Below are positions 7,585-15,122 of a stretch of 15,845 nt of DNA, one piece after another. Under the pieces are notes generated by a model, which had not been told where the DNA came from, ran no database searches, and saw only the letters and a program-made list of their open reading frames with translations. Source of the DNA: Bacillota bacterium. GTDB lineage: Bacteria; Bacillota; Clostridia; Lachnospirales; Lachnospiraceae. Made by a program: the position numbers and the translations under genes. Location of the stretch: positions 1 through 15,845 of the forward strand of contig JAFAEB010000285.1 of assembly GCA_023424235.1 (NCBI GenBank), written 5' to 3'. The first letter of the stretch is position 1. Each line of letters starts with the position of its first letter.

Positions 7585-8453
7585 AAACGAACCTCCCAAT
7601 TATTAAATTTTAATACAATTTTATCGCCATCTTTTTGCTTCTTATGTTTGCTACTAGTCCCATCCGTCCTATTGTCTTCAGGATCGCCATTATCATCATC
7701 AAAAATAACTTCCCCTATATAAATATTCTCATCCTCTTGCCTATGTTCACTATCAAAAGTGGATTGTTCTTCCTTCTTAATCCATTCATCTGCTTTGCTT
7801 TGGTATTTATTTTTACTTCCTATCATATACGATTCATAAACATCTTTATACTTAATTCGTATTTCACTGGAAATATCATCAATGCGTACCTTGCATACCA
7901 TATGAAACCTTTGATCCATTAATATTTGCTCTTTTTCTTGGTTTAGAAAAGAGTAATACATACTCTCTAGTTTTATGATTGTGAGAATATAATCCGTTGA
8001 TTTCATAGACTCTAATCTAGGATGGATATTAACAAATATGGTTTTTATATCCTCAACTTTAATGCTATATTCTTCTTGAATACGGTGTAAAATTATCATA
8101 AATAGAAGCTCCATATAAGTAACAAGTTCTTTATTTAAAACCTCTTTAAAGATTCGTAACAAGGGAGTACTTATCTCTTCCATTTCCTCAAAATCTTTTA
8201 AGGAAAAACCATGATTCGTAATCTCTGGTGATAGTAACTTTGCTACTTCTTCTAAGGAATATATATCCTTAAGCTCTTGTATCGCTTTAATCCTAGCTAA
8301 AATTAATTCCTTGGGAAAAAAAGTTTCTTGCCCTGTATAGGAGGATTGCTTTATAAACCATTCTTCTGGAATCAGTCGTTCTCTTTTCCATCTGTAAAGC
8401 TGACCATAGGATATTCCAGTTTCAGCTAATAAATCTTTTTTAGATATTAACAT
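7581..8453 (-). CDS. MerR-type HTH regulator, YhbD-like (DUF4004)
   Basis: This 290-residue putative DNA-binding protein has a MerR-like winged helix at residues 1-70: SKKDLLAETGISYGQLYRWKRERLIP, then a wing region, then LARIKAIQELKDIYSLEEVAKLLSPE. A long, mostly helical middle part follows. The C-terminal tail (about 215-280) is rich in Asp, Glu, Lys and Gln and looks disordered. It is the first gene of the bactofilin unit, the same order as B. subtilis yhbD-yhbE-yhbF, which supports the assignment. The ATG at 8453 follows AAAGGAGG by about 10 bases. The last codons carry the ribosome binding site of the next gene. Operator-like repeats in its own promoter suggest autoregulation. The inducing signal is unknown. 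Confidence 0.82.
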   Translation of the reverse strand: MLISKKDLLAETGISYGQLYRWKRERLIPEEWFIKQSSYTGQETFFPKELILARIKAIQELKDIYSLEEVAKLLSPEITNHGFSLKDFEEMEEISTPLLRIFKEVLNKELVTYMELLFMIILHRIQEEYSIKVEDIKTIFVNIHPRLESMKSTDYILTIIKLESMYYSFLNQEKEQILMDQRFHMVCKVRIDDISSEIRIKYKDVYESYMIGSKNKYQSKADEWIKKEEQSTFDSEHRQEDENIYIGEVIFDDDNGDPEDNRTDGTSSKHKKQKDGDKIVLKFNNWEVRL

Positions 8454-8473
8454 CGTTCGATGTCCTCCTTTCG

Positions 8474-8517
8474 TAACATTGTTATGAATGTAAATTTACA
8501 ATAACATAACATTGTTT
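8474..8517 (-). promoter_or_regulatory. Repeated operator-like boxes around the regulator-bactofilin promoter
   Basis: The 10-base string TAACATTGTT occurs at 8474-8483 and 8507-8516. The first copy extends to TAACATTGTTA, a 5-1-5 dyad. Between them is a perfect palindrome, TGTAAATTTACA (8489-8500). One box lies in the promoter spacer and the other just before the ribosome binding site. This is the expected layout for autoregulation by the HTH protein encoded directly downstream; binding itself is inferred. Confidence 0.6.
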
Positions 8518-8526
8518 CAGTGTCAA
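8498..8526 (-). promoter_or_regulatory. Promoter of the regulator-bactofilin operon
   Basis: On the minus strand a consensus -35 box TTGACA (8526-8521) and a -10 box TATTGT (8503-8498) are separated by 17 bases. The start of transcription would lie near 8491, about 37 bases before the regulator ATG. The spacer is 17 bases, not the 19-20 bases of classical MerR-activated promoters, so repression or autoregulation is more likely than MerR-style activation. Confidence 0.7.
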
Positions 8527-8862
8527 TATTATATTTCCATTTTTTATAATTAATTACAATTATCATATGTAACATACTACTCACTTACAGTAGATAGCTC
8601 TCTAAAGATAACTAGTTAATTGAATAACACCAGTAAGTATGGCACTTCTAAGGAATCATTGATTTTATTAATTAACTTTATTAGTCATTTTAATAATAGG
8701 AGTTTTCTATATTCTTAGTTAGATATCTATCCTTACTATTAGTTATTCATCTAATAACTTCTTACGAACAACATCTAACTTATAGTGTGTTATCTAATCT
8801 CTTGTTAGATCTTCTTCTAATTAATGTACCTATAAGAACAAAGAGCATGAAAGGCAAACCCT
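8527..8862. other. Gene-poor AT-rich spacer upstream of the bactofilin operon
   Basis: I find no credible gene on either strand here. The region has several short imperfect repeats built on TTAGAT/ATCTAA, including a small hairpin of ATCTAA and TTAGAT near 8792-8810 without a T-run. It may simply be spacer, or hold distal regulatory sites for the operon to its left. Confidence 0.5.
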
Positions 8863-8893
8863 TGCGCCGCAAAGCCTCGCTTTATGCGTCGCA
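8863..8893. repeat. GC-rich hairpin block, possible interspersed repeat
   Basis: TGCGCCGCAAAGC (8863-8875) pairs with GCTTTATGCGTCGCA (8879-8893) across a 3-base loop. There are 12 base pairs with one mismatch and a 2-base bulge. The surrounding block (about 8840-8895) is much richer in GC than the AT-rich spacer around it. It is not next to a T-run, so it is not a simple terminator. A dispersed repeat or a structured RNA element is possible; copy number in the genome is unknown to me. Confidence 0.45.
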
Positions 8894-8921
8894 TATATGT
8901 GATAACTTCCTATACTTTACG

Positions 8922-8959
8922 TTACATCCTCACCAAGTGCTTTATTTCATAGGATGTAA
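8922..8959. repeat. Inverted repeat near the trkH terminator
   Basis: TTACATCCT (8922-8930) and AGGATGTAA (8951-8959) form a perfect 9-bp inverted repeat around a 20-base interval. It lies just beyond the trkH terminator. Its function is unknown; it may belong to the same element as the GC-rich hairpin to its left. Confidence 0.4.
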
Positions 8960-8966
8960 TTTCATG

Positions 8967-9006
8967 AAAAAAAACTCTGATATGCTCAAAATACATATCA
9001 GAGTTT
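8967..9006 (-). terminator. Intrinsic terminator of trkA-trkH
   Basis: A perfect 13-bp stem (8972-8984 with 8994-9006; core ACTCTGATATG) with a 9-base loop begins 4 bases after the trkH stop codon. On the minus strand it runs into eight consecutive T (8974-8967). This is a textbook intrinsic terminator. Confidence 0.92.
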
Positions 9007-9010
9007 ATAC

Positions 9011-10465
9011 TTACTTATTTTGTTTTCGTCTCCTCCAAAGGGATGGGGTGAATAATAGTATGATTGGAAAGATTTCTAAACGACCAATCAGCATATTAAA
9101 AGACAGTACTATCTTAGAAATACCTGAAAATCCTGAAAAGTTACCCATAGGACCTACTAATCCAAAACCAGGACCAACATTATTAAGGCAAGTTACAACG
9201 GCTGTTAGTGTTGTCTCGAAATCAAATTCATCGATTGATACTATTAAGAAAGAGGAAAATAAGATAAATGCATACATTGTTAAATAGTTACTTGTTTCCC
9301 GAATAATATTATTATCAATGACTGTTCCTTCAAATCGTATTACATTAACATACCTAGGATGAATCATACTTTTTATTTGGTATACCATATTTTTAAATAT
9401 TAGAATTAATCGAGCAATTTTAATACCACCTGCAGTAGAACCTGCACAGGCCCCTATAAACATAAGTATAAATAAAATACTTTTTGAAAACTCAGGCCAA
9501 AGATTAAAATCTGCTGTTGCAAATCCTGTGGTACTAATAATCGACGCTACATGAAAGGCTGAATATCTTAAGGCTTTCATAAACCCACCATATTGCGGCA
9601 ATATATTGAAAGAGATTGCAATAATAGAAGCCGTAACAATACCTAAAAACCACCTTAATTCTTCACTCTTTAATGCTTGCATAAAATTGCCACAGAGAAT
9701 GAAGTAAAATAGATTAAAGTTAATACCAAAAATGATCATAAAAGTTGTAATAACGATATCAATATAAGCACTATCATAAAAAGCCACACTGTTATTCTTT
9801 ATACCAAATCCACCCGTTCCAGCTGTACCAAAGGCATGGACAGCACTATCGAATAGACTCATTCCACCAAATAATAGTAGTATGATCAGAACTACAGTTA
9901 GTACACAGTAGATTCCATATAAAATCATAGCAGTTTTCTTCAGTTTTGGAACTAATTTACCATAGGTAGGTCCCGGTACTTCTGCACGCATAAGATGAAC
10001 CGATCGTCCATCTGCAAGGGGTACAATTGCTAAAACAAATACTAATACACCCATTCCTCCTATCCAGTGAGTAAAACTCCTCCAAAATAACATACCACTG
10101 GATAATGCCTCTACATCTGTTAATATGCTAGAACCTGTTGTAGTAAGACCTGACACCGTTTCAAAAAAAGCGTCTATATAATTTGGAATCTCACCACTTA
10201 TAAAAAAGGGCATGGCACCAAATGCTGATAATAATAACCAAGAAGCCGCAACTACTACAAAACCATCTTTTGCGTATATCACACGATTGCTTGGTTTTTT
10301 TAAACTTAAGACTGTTCCAATTAGTAATAAAGATATAATTGTAATTAAAAATGCTATTGTACCAGTTTCCTTAAAGTAGATGGATACTATTAAAGACGGA
10401 ATCATCAAAAGGCTTTCCACTTTTATAATATAACCTAGAATATAAGCGATCATTTTTCTATTCAT
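9011..10465 (-). CDS. trkH: Potassium uptake channel-type transporter TrkH
   Basis: This integral membrane pore subunit of the Trk/Ktr K+ uptake system has 484 residues, a typical TrkH length. The four pore-loop filter segments can be seen: TTTGSS (108-113), GTAGTGGF (213-220), STTGFA (311-316) and NNVGPGFG (428-435), each with the conserved filter glycine. The flexible stretch AGSTAGGIK (341-349) in the third repeat and LIGRLEIFP near the C-terminus are family hallmarks. The ATG at 10465 has an AGGAGA site 5-6 bases upstream. It lies 35 bases after the TrkA gene that encodes its cytoplasmic gating partner, so the two are one operon, closed by a strong terminator. Confidence 0.97.
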   Translation of the reverse strand: MNRKMIAYILGYIIKVESLLMIPSLIVSIYFKETGTIAFLITIISLLLIGTVLSLKKPSNRVIYAKDGFVVVAASWLLLSAFGAMPFFISGEIPNYIDAFFETVSGLTTTGSSILTDVEALSSGMLFWRSFTHWIGGMGVLVFVLAIVPLADGRSVHLMRAEVPGPTYGKLVPKLKKTAMILYGIYCVLTVVLIILLLFGGMSLFDSAVHAFGTAGTGGFGIKNNSVAFYDSAYIDIVITTFMIIFGINFNLFYFILCGNFMQALKSEELRWFLGIVTASIIAISFNILPQYGGFMKALRYSAFHVASIISTTGFATADFNLWPEFSKSILFILMFIGACAGSTAGGIKIARLILIFKNMVYQIKSMIHPRYVNVIRFEGTVIDNNIIRETSNYLTMYAFILFSSFLIVSIDEFDFETTLTAVVTCLNNVGPGFGLVGPMGNFSGFSGISKIVLSFNMLIGRLEIFPIILLFTPSLWRRRKQNK

Positions 10466-10500
10466 AATTTTCTCCTATGTAAAGTAATAACAACACTGTC

Positions 10501-11856
10501 TTACATGAATATATCAATAAAATCTTGTAAAAAAGGAATTGTTGTTACAACTATTACATTATCACCAACTTGAATTGTGTCATCTCCACCTGGTATAATT
10601 GTTTTATTATTTCTTATAATACATGCAACCAATATATTTTCCTTGATTTTTAGTGTTCTTAAAGGTACATCAATAAAATCTTCCATAACATGTATAGCAA
10701 ATTCAAGTACTTCTACCTGATTTCCAATAATTCGATGTAAAGACTGCACATTACATCCTACTGTATTTTCTAAGCCTCTTACATAACTTACAATTTGGCT
10801 AGCTGTTAGATATTTAGGTGATATAACACCATCTGCCATATCCGCATCAAGAAGTTTTGTAAAGGAAAGTTTATTTACTTTTGTTATTACCTTTTGGACT
10901 TCTTTCTTCATGGCATACATAGATAGAATTATATTTTCCTCATCTATATTCGTTAAAGATACAAATGCATCTGTGTCTTCAATCCCCATCTCCAGTAATA
11001 AATCATGATTCGTTCCATCTCCATGAATGATTGTTACTCTTGGTAAGTCTTCACTTAACTTTAAACATTTTTCTCTATTTAGTTCTAATAACTGAACTTC
11101 CATACCAGATTCTGAAAGTATTTTAGCTAGATAATAACCGATACGTGAACCACCTACGATCATAACAGATTTTATTTTATTCATAAGAATTCCAGCACGC
11201 TTAAAGAATTGTAGTATTTCCCCAGCCGTAGCCGTTATACTAATTTTATCACCTGCTTTAAGAACAAATTCACCTGTAGGTATAATAATTTCTGAATTTC
11301 TTTGCACAGCACAAACTAATATTTTCACTTGAAATTTCATTGCAAGGGTAGATAATGATTGTCCATCTAGCTTTGAATTTTCTTGAATCTTTATTTCTAC
11401 CAACTCAGCTTTCCCTCTTGTAAATGTTTCAACTCGTAAAGCTGTAGGGAATCTTAATATTCTTGAAATTTCTTGTGCCGCAGTAAATTCAGGATTGATA
11501 ACCATGTCAATACCTAATTCGTCTCTCATTAAATAGATTTGTTCCGAGTATTCTGGATTTCTTACTCTTGATACTGCATATTTTACTCCTAACTTTTTTG
11601 CAACCATACAACTAAGCATATTTAACTCATCACTTGATGTTGCAGCTATAAGTAAGTCTGCTTTATCAACACCAGCTTGTTTTTGAATAAAATAGCTCGC
11701 ACCATTTCCTTCGATAGCCATTATATCATAGCTATTTAATGTTCTTTCTAGAACTTCTGTTTTATTATCTATAATGACGATATCATGCCCTTCTTTGGAT
11801 AGTTGCCTCATTAATGTATTTCCTACTTTACCATCACCGACAATTACAATCTTCAT
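10501..11856 (-). CDS. trkA: Trk potassium system peripheral NAD-binding subunit TrkA
   Basis: This cytoplasmic gating subunit of Trk has 451 residues and a tandem RCK architecture. The first nucleotide-binding fold has GDGKVG at 7-12 and the ribose-binding acidic residue D30. The first RCK-C domain is at about 140-220. The second fold has GGSRIG at 235-240 with E258 at the equivalent acidic position, and the second RCK-C domain is near 370-451. This duplicated form is TrkA, not the single-domain KtrA. The ATG at 11856 is the natural start because MKIVIVG begins the first strand, but the ribosome binding site is weak (GAAAGG is 18 bases away). It is the first gene of the operon with trkH. Confidence 0.97.
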   Translation of the reverse strand: MKIVIVGDGKVGNTLMRQLSKEGHDIVIIDNKTEVLERTLNSYDIMAIEGNGASYFIQKQAGVDKADLLIAATSSDELNMLSCMVAKKLGVKYAVSRVRNPEYSEQIYLMRDELGIDMVINPEFTAAQEISRILRFPTALRVETFTRGKAELVEIKIQENSKLDGQSLSTLAMKFQVKILVCAVQRNSEIIIPTGEFVLKAGDKISITATAGEILQFFKRAGILMNKIKSVMIVGGSRIGYYLAKILSESGMEVQLLELNREKCLKLSEDLPRVTIIHGDGTNHDLLLEMGIEDTDAFVSLTNIDEENIILSMYAMKKEVQKVITKVNKLSFTKLLDADMADGVISPKYLTASQIVSYVRGLENTVGCNVQSLHRIIGNQVEVLEFAIHVMEDFIDVPLRTLKIKENILVACIIRNNKTIIPGGDDTIQVGDNVIVVTTIPFLQDFIDIFM

Positions 11857-11913
11857 AATCTTAACTTTCGTTATCCTTTCTGTCTATCAAATATACTTGT
11901 ACATTATCTAATG

Positions 11914-11941
11914 ATTATATCACAATAAATATAAAAAACAA
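11914..11941 (-). promoter_or_regulatory. Promoter of trkA-trkH
   Basis: On the minus strand a perfect -10 box TATAAT (11919-11914) is preceded by TG one base upstream (extended -10). A weak -35 box TTGTTT (11941-11936) lies 16 bases away. The leader to the trkA ATG would be about 50 bases. Confidence 0.65.
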
Positions 11942-12049
11942 TGTTAAGATCTGATTAAAATTATAACATTTTTAGGTAGTCTTAAAGCTAAATTTCATAG
12001 TATAAAATTGTAAATTATATATATATTACTCTACAATTCTTTTTTCATA

Positions 12050-12066
12050 ACATAAATGTTTTATGT
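12050..12066. promoter_or_regulatory. 17-bp dyad between trkA and mntP
   Basis: ACATAAA (12050-12056) and TTTATGT (12060-12066) form a perfect 7-3-7 dyad in the divergent spacer, a size typical of dimeric repressor operators. It does not match the MntR or Fur boxes I know. About 12 bases further on, three imperfect direct copies of an ACTTATATAAACA-like unit occur (12078-12113). The whole divergent interval 11942-12207 is AT-rich and otherwise without a gene. No convincing promoter for mntP and no yybP-ykoY (Mn) riboswitch could be recognised. Confidence 0.4.
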
Positions 12067-12207
12067 GATTTAATATACTATATAAACTTATATAAACATG
12101 ACTTATAAACATATCTTTTTTCAACTTGCTTGTAATATGTATTGTTGTGTTAAAAAGCTGATCGATGTAAATTGCTATTGAATACTTTTCATATTTAGGA
12201 GGAAGAA

Positions 12208-12789
12208 ATGAGTGTTATTACTATAATACTAATATCATTAGGACTTGCGATGGATGCCTTTGCAGTTTCTGTCACGAATGGAATGTGTTATAAGAAGCTT
12301 TCAAAACTAGATATGTTTTTAACTGTATTTACTTTTGGTGCATTTCAAGCTGTAATGCCTTTGCTGGGTTTTCTATTCGGAAATGTTTTTCTTGAAACCA
12401 TCGTATTTCTTGACCATTGGATTGCTTTATTTTTTCTAGGTGCTATAGGAGTTAATATGATCCAAGAAGGAGTTAAATCTGCACAGAATGTAGAAGATGA
12501 CTGTATATCAATGGATTTTACATATAAGCTATTAATTATGCAGGGTATTGCTACAAGTATAGATGCACTGGCAGTAGGAATAAGCTTCGCTGTTACGAAG
12601 TCAAACATTATCTTTGCTGCTAGTAGTATAGGTATAATAACTTTTCTTTGTTGCTCTTTTGGTATTTTTCTTGGAAAACGATTCGACTCATTATTAAAAG
12701 ATAAAGCAGAACTATTTGGAGGAAGTATCTTAATTTTTATTGGTATAAAAACATTCATTGAGCATACTTTTTTTAATGGCTTACCATGA
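12208..12789 (+). CDS. mntP: Manganese efflux pump MntP
   Basis: This integral membrane exporter of Mn2+ has 193 residues, the normal MntP/YebN length, with six predicted helices arranged as two inverted repeats. Each repeat carries the family motif with a membrane aspartate: LAMDAFAVS (D16) and SIDALAVGIS (D119). Acidic residues in the central loop (E96-D98) are also typical. The ATG follows GGAGG by 5 bases. It is the only plus-strand gene in the window, divergent from trkA and convergent with asnA, so it is probably a single-gene unit. In other bacteria mntP is controlled by MntR or the yybP-ykoY riboswitch; neither is recognisable here. The family assignment is firm, and metal specificity follows from the family. 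Confidence 0.96.
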   Translation: MSVITIILISLGLAMDAFAVSVTNGMCYKKLSKLDMFLTVFTFGAFQAVMPLLGFLFGNVFLETIVFLDHWIALFFLGAIGVNMIQEGVKSAQNVEDDCISMDFTYKLLIMQGIATSIDALAVGISFAVTKSNIIFAASSIGIITFLCCSFGIFLGKRFDSLLKDKAELFGGSILIFIGIKTFIEHTFFNGLP

Positions 12790-12850
12790 TTTGCAAAACA
12801 AAGGTCTATTATTAATACAAAGAAAATCTAAATTAATACCGAAACTCCAT

Positions 12851-12951
12851 TATAGAGTCAATCAAAAAGGGTTGTACTATACAGATAATAAGCACCTTGC
12901 CTATGCTAACTTATTATCTACTATATACAACCCTTTTATAGGCTTTCTATA
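12851..12951. terminator. Large hairpin between convergent mntP and asnA (bidirectional terminator or mobile-element remnant)
   Basis: Two 28-base arms, 12865-12892 and 12910-12937, pair around a 17-base loop: 12 bp (outer core AAAAGGGTTGTA with TACAACCCTTTT), a 6x6 internal loop, then 10 bp (inner core AGATAATAAG). Outside these, TATAGA (12851-12856) can pair with TCTATA (12946-12951). On the minus strand CCC is followed by TTTTT; on the plus strand by TTTT. The position between convergent genes fits a bidirectional terminator. The size, about 100 bp, is large for that role and also fits a small inverted-repeat element. Confidence 0.7.
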
Positions 12952-13021
12952 TAACTATTTGGCTCAAATACAGACATTAAGATACTTATCTTACAACACC
13001 TCTTAGTCATATTTTAAATAA

Positions 13022-14032
13022 TTATAATAAATACAAACCATTCTCTTCTGCAAAAGCAACAATTTCATCCGGCCAAATAGATGATTGAACTTCCCCTATA
13101 TGGGCTTTTCTTAGGAAGAATAAGCAGATTCTAGATTGTCCAATTCCCCCACCAATTGTATATGGTAATTCTTTATTTAAAAGCGCCTTTTGAAATGGCA
13201 ATTCTGCTCGTTTTAATTCTCCACTAATTTCTAATTGTTCTCTTAAGGAATCTTCATCAACACGAATTCCCATTGAAGATAATTCAAGGGCTATATCTAA
13301 TACAGGATAATAAACGATAATATCTCCATTTAGTTTCCAATCATCATAGTCAGGAGCCCTTCCATCATGTCTTTCACCAGAACGTAATTTGCCACCAATT
13401 TGCATAATAAACACGGCACCTTTTAATTTTGCTATTTTATACTCACGTTCTTTTGGTGTACATTCAGGATATGTATCCTCTAATTCCTGTGATGTAATAA
13501 AATATATTTCTTCTGGTAGGATTTCGTTAATATAATCATATTTCGTAGCAATATAGCTTTCTGTATTCTTAAGAGCACGATAGACTTTGTTAACGATTTC
13601 TTTTAGCGTACTTTCATTTCTCTCTTCTTTCGTAATAATTTTTTCCCAATCCCATTGGTCAACAAAGATAGAGTGAATATTATCGGTATCCTCATCTCTT
13701 CGAATCGCATTCATATCTGTATATAAACCTTCACCATGGGTAAAACCATATCGTTTTAAGGCCATTCTCTTCCACTTAGCAAGAGAATGAACAATTTCTA
13801 CTTCTGCATCATTTTGTTCTTTTATACCAAAACTAACTGGTCTTTCTACACCATTAAGATTATCATTTAAACCAGTATCCGGCTTTACAAATAAAGGTGC
13901 TGAGACTCTTGTTAAATTTAATTGCTTCGCTAATTCTCTTTCAAAGAAATCTTTAATTTCTTTGATTCCAATTTCCGTATCTTTAATACCTATGTTTGCT
14001 TTATACCCGCTAGGGATAATTAAGTGTTCCAT
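13022..14032 (-). CDS. asnA: Aspartate-ammonia ligase (asparagine synthetase A)
   Basis: This cytosolic enzyme makes asparagine from aspartate, ammonia and ATP via an aspartyl-adenylate. The 336 residues agree with the family (about 330). Hallmarks are the N-terminal SGYKANIGIKDTE stretch, APLFVKPDTGLNDNLNGVERPV, the VHSLAKWKR segment, MNAIRRDED, and the C-terminal GGGIGQSR class-II-synthetase-like motif 3. The ATG at 14032 has an AAGGAG site 7 bases upstream. It follows rlmH by 17 bases and is last in its operon, ending before the large hairpin shared with mntP. No T-box or other tRNA-sensing leader was seen, which fits its internal position in the operon. Confidence 0.97.
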   Translation of the reverse strand: MEHLIIPSGYKANIGIKDTEIGIKEIKDFFERELAKQLNLTRVSAPLFVKPDTGLNDNLNGVERPVSFGIKEQNDAEVEIVHSLAKWKRMALKRYGFTHGEGLYTDMNAIRRDEDTDNIHSIFVDQWDWEKIITKEERNESTLKEIVNKVYRALKNTESYIATKYDYINEILPEEIYFITSQELEDTYPECTPKEREYKIAKLKGAVFIMQIGGKLRSGERHDGRAPDYDDWKLNGDIIVYYPVLDIALELSSMGIRVDEDSLREQLEISGELKRAELPFQKALLNKELPYTIGGGIGQSRICLFFLRKAHIGEVQSSIWPDEIVAFAEENGLYLL

Positions 14033-14049
14033 GCTAATACTCCTTCACA

Positions 14050-14526
14050 TTATTTATGATAAGGTTGATTCGAATTAATTCGATAAGCCCTATATATCTG
14101 TTCTAACAAAATAAACCTCATCATCTGATGGGGGAATGTCATTTTAGAAAAACTTAATTTATAATCAGCTCTATCTAAAACCTCATTGCTAAGTCCAAGA
14201 GACCCACCTATAATAAATATAAGATGGCTAGAACCCATCGTAGCCAATTGTTCTATCTTGCTTGCTAACTCTGTGGAAGATAACATATTACCTTCAATAC
14301 AAAGAGCAATAACGTAACCATCTTTTATATGTTTCAGTATTCGTTCGCCTTCAACTTTTTTAATTTGATTTTCTGTTGCTTCACTAGCATCATCAGGCGT
14401 TTTTTCATCATTCACTTCAATTATATCTAATTTGCAATATCTAGTTAATCTCTTACTATACTCCTCAATTGCCATAGTAAAATACTTTTCTTTAATTTTA
14501 CCTACACTTATAACAGTTATTTTCAT
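14050..14526 (-). CDS. rlmH: 23S rRNA (pseudouridine1915-N3)-methyltransferase RlmH
   Basis: This SPOUT-class enzyme methylates pseudouridine 1915 in helix 69 of 23S rRNA on assembled ribosomes using S-adenosylmethionine. The 158 residues equal the usual family length (about 159). Diagnostic features are the N-terminal MKITVISVGKIK, the knot glycine loop IIGGSLGLS (105-113), the SFSKMTFPHQMMR segment and the terminal RAYRINSNQPYHK (146-158). The ATG at 14526 is separated by a single base from the stop of the phosphatase-like gene, and its ribosome binding site is poor, so translation probably depends on coupling. As a housekeeping gene it is a good anchor for finding the organism. Confidence 0.97.
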   Translation of the reverse strand: MKITVISVGKIKEKYFTMAIEEYSKRLTRYCKLDIIEVNDEKTPDDASEATENQIKKVEGERILKHIKDGYVIALCIEGNMLSSTELASKIEQLATMGSSHLIFIIGGSLGLSNEVLDRADYKLSFSKMTFPHQMMRFILLEQIYRAYRINSNQPYHK

Positions 14527-14527
14527 A

Positions 14528-15085
14528 TTATTCTTTCACTTTCACAGGTTCTTCATTGATATACTGATATAGTACACCATTTTTCACAACTTTAACCTTT
14601 TCCCCTGTAAAGCCACGTTTTCTTAATTCCTTTTGGAAATTATATAACATAAAACCATGAAATACGATAAGAACATTTTCTTTCGACCAATCAATTCTAT
14701 CTAGGAATGCATTAATTCGCCTTCTAGTTCCTTCAACTGTTTCTGGTTGACTTTTTGATTTAAAATACCAGGCTAGTCTTCCACATATATGCCATATCTC
14801 GAATGGCAGCTTAATTCTTTCACTATGTATAAATGGTGCATTATCAACTTCACGAAGTAATTTATCAATAATTAAATTGCCACTATATACTTCTTTTGCT
14901 GTAGTTATAGCTCTAGGCAAATCACTAACATAGCAGATATCCCATTCAATACCAAACATATCAACATGTTTTTTAATAACCTTTGATGTCTCATAACGTT
15001 CTGACCATTCTCTAAATTCCTTGGAGGTCATAATTTTTTTATGAGGACAATTAACTTTAAAGTGTCTTAATAATCCTATTCTCAT
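14528..15085 (-). CDS. Histidine phosphatase superfamily protein
   Basis: This 185-residue protein has the residues of the phosphoglycerate-mutase-like superfamily in order: R7-H8 after the first strand (LLRHF), R58 in SDLPRA, E79 in LREVD and H143 in VFHGF. The glycine of the common RHG motif is replaced by phenylalanine. The four catalytic positions are present, so it is probably an active phosphatase; substrate is unknown. I prefer the ATG at 15085 (MRIGLLRH) because GGAG lies 5 bases upstream; a start at 15097 would add four residues with a weaker site. It is first in a three-gene operon with rlmH (1-base gap) and asnA. Nothing links its activity to either partner except position. Confidence 0.85.
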   Translation of the reverse strand: MRIGLLRHFKVNCPHKKIMTSKEFREWSERYETSKVIKKHVDMFGIEWDICYVSDLPRAITTAKEVYSGNLIIDKLLREVDNAPFIHSERIKLPFEIWHICGRLAWYFKSKSQPETVEGTRRRINAFLDRIDWSKENVLIVFHGFMLYNFQKELRKRGFTGEKVKVVKNGVLYQYINEEPVKVKE

Positions 15086-15122
15086 CTTAGCTCCCATCTT
15101 AGCCCACTAGCAGTTACCATAT

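Noticed and set aside
7585..7599. TTG start for the large bactofilin-type gene
   Set aside because: The TTG directly abuts the GGGAGG ribosome binding site; the ATG at 7584 is correctly spaced and overlaps the upstream stop.
8785..8896. Two tiny minus-strand frames (about 22 and 25 codons) in the GC-rich block
   Set aside because: Neither has a good ribosome binding site. The GC-rich hairpin explains the sequence better than a peptide gene.
8787..9287. Plus-strand open frame of 166 codons across the trkH terminator
   Set aside because: Half is antisense to trkH and the rest crosses the GC-rich hairpin and the terminator. No ribosome binding site or plausible protein features.
11942..12207. 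yybP-ykoY manganese riboswitch upstream of mntP
   Set aside because: The expected conserved purine-rich core and paired elements could not be found by eye. A covariance search would be decisive.
12758..13006. Plus-strand open frame of 82 codons overlapping the end of mntP
   Set aside because: It starts inside mntP without a ribosome binding site, runs through the large hairpin and shows no domain-like pattern. It is open because of the repeat.
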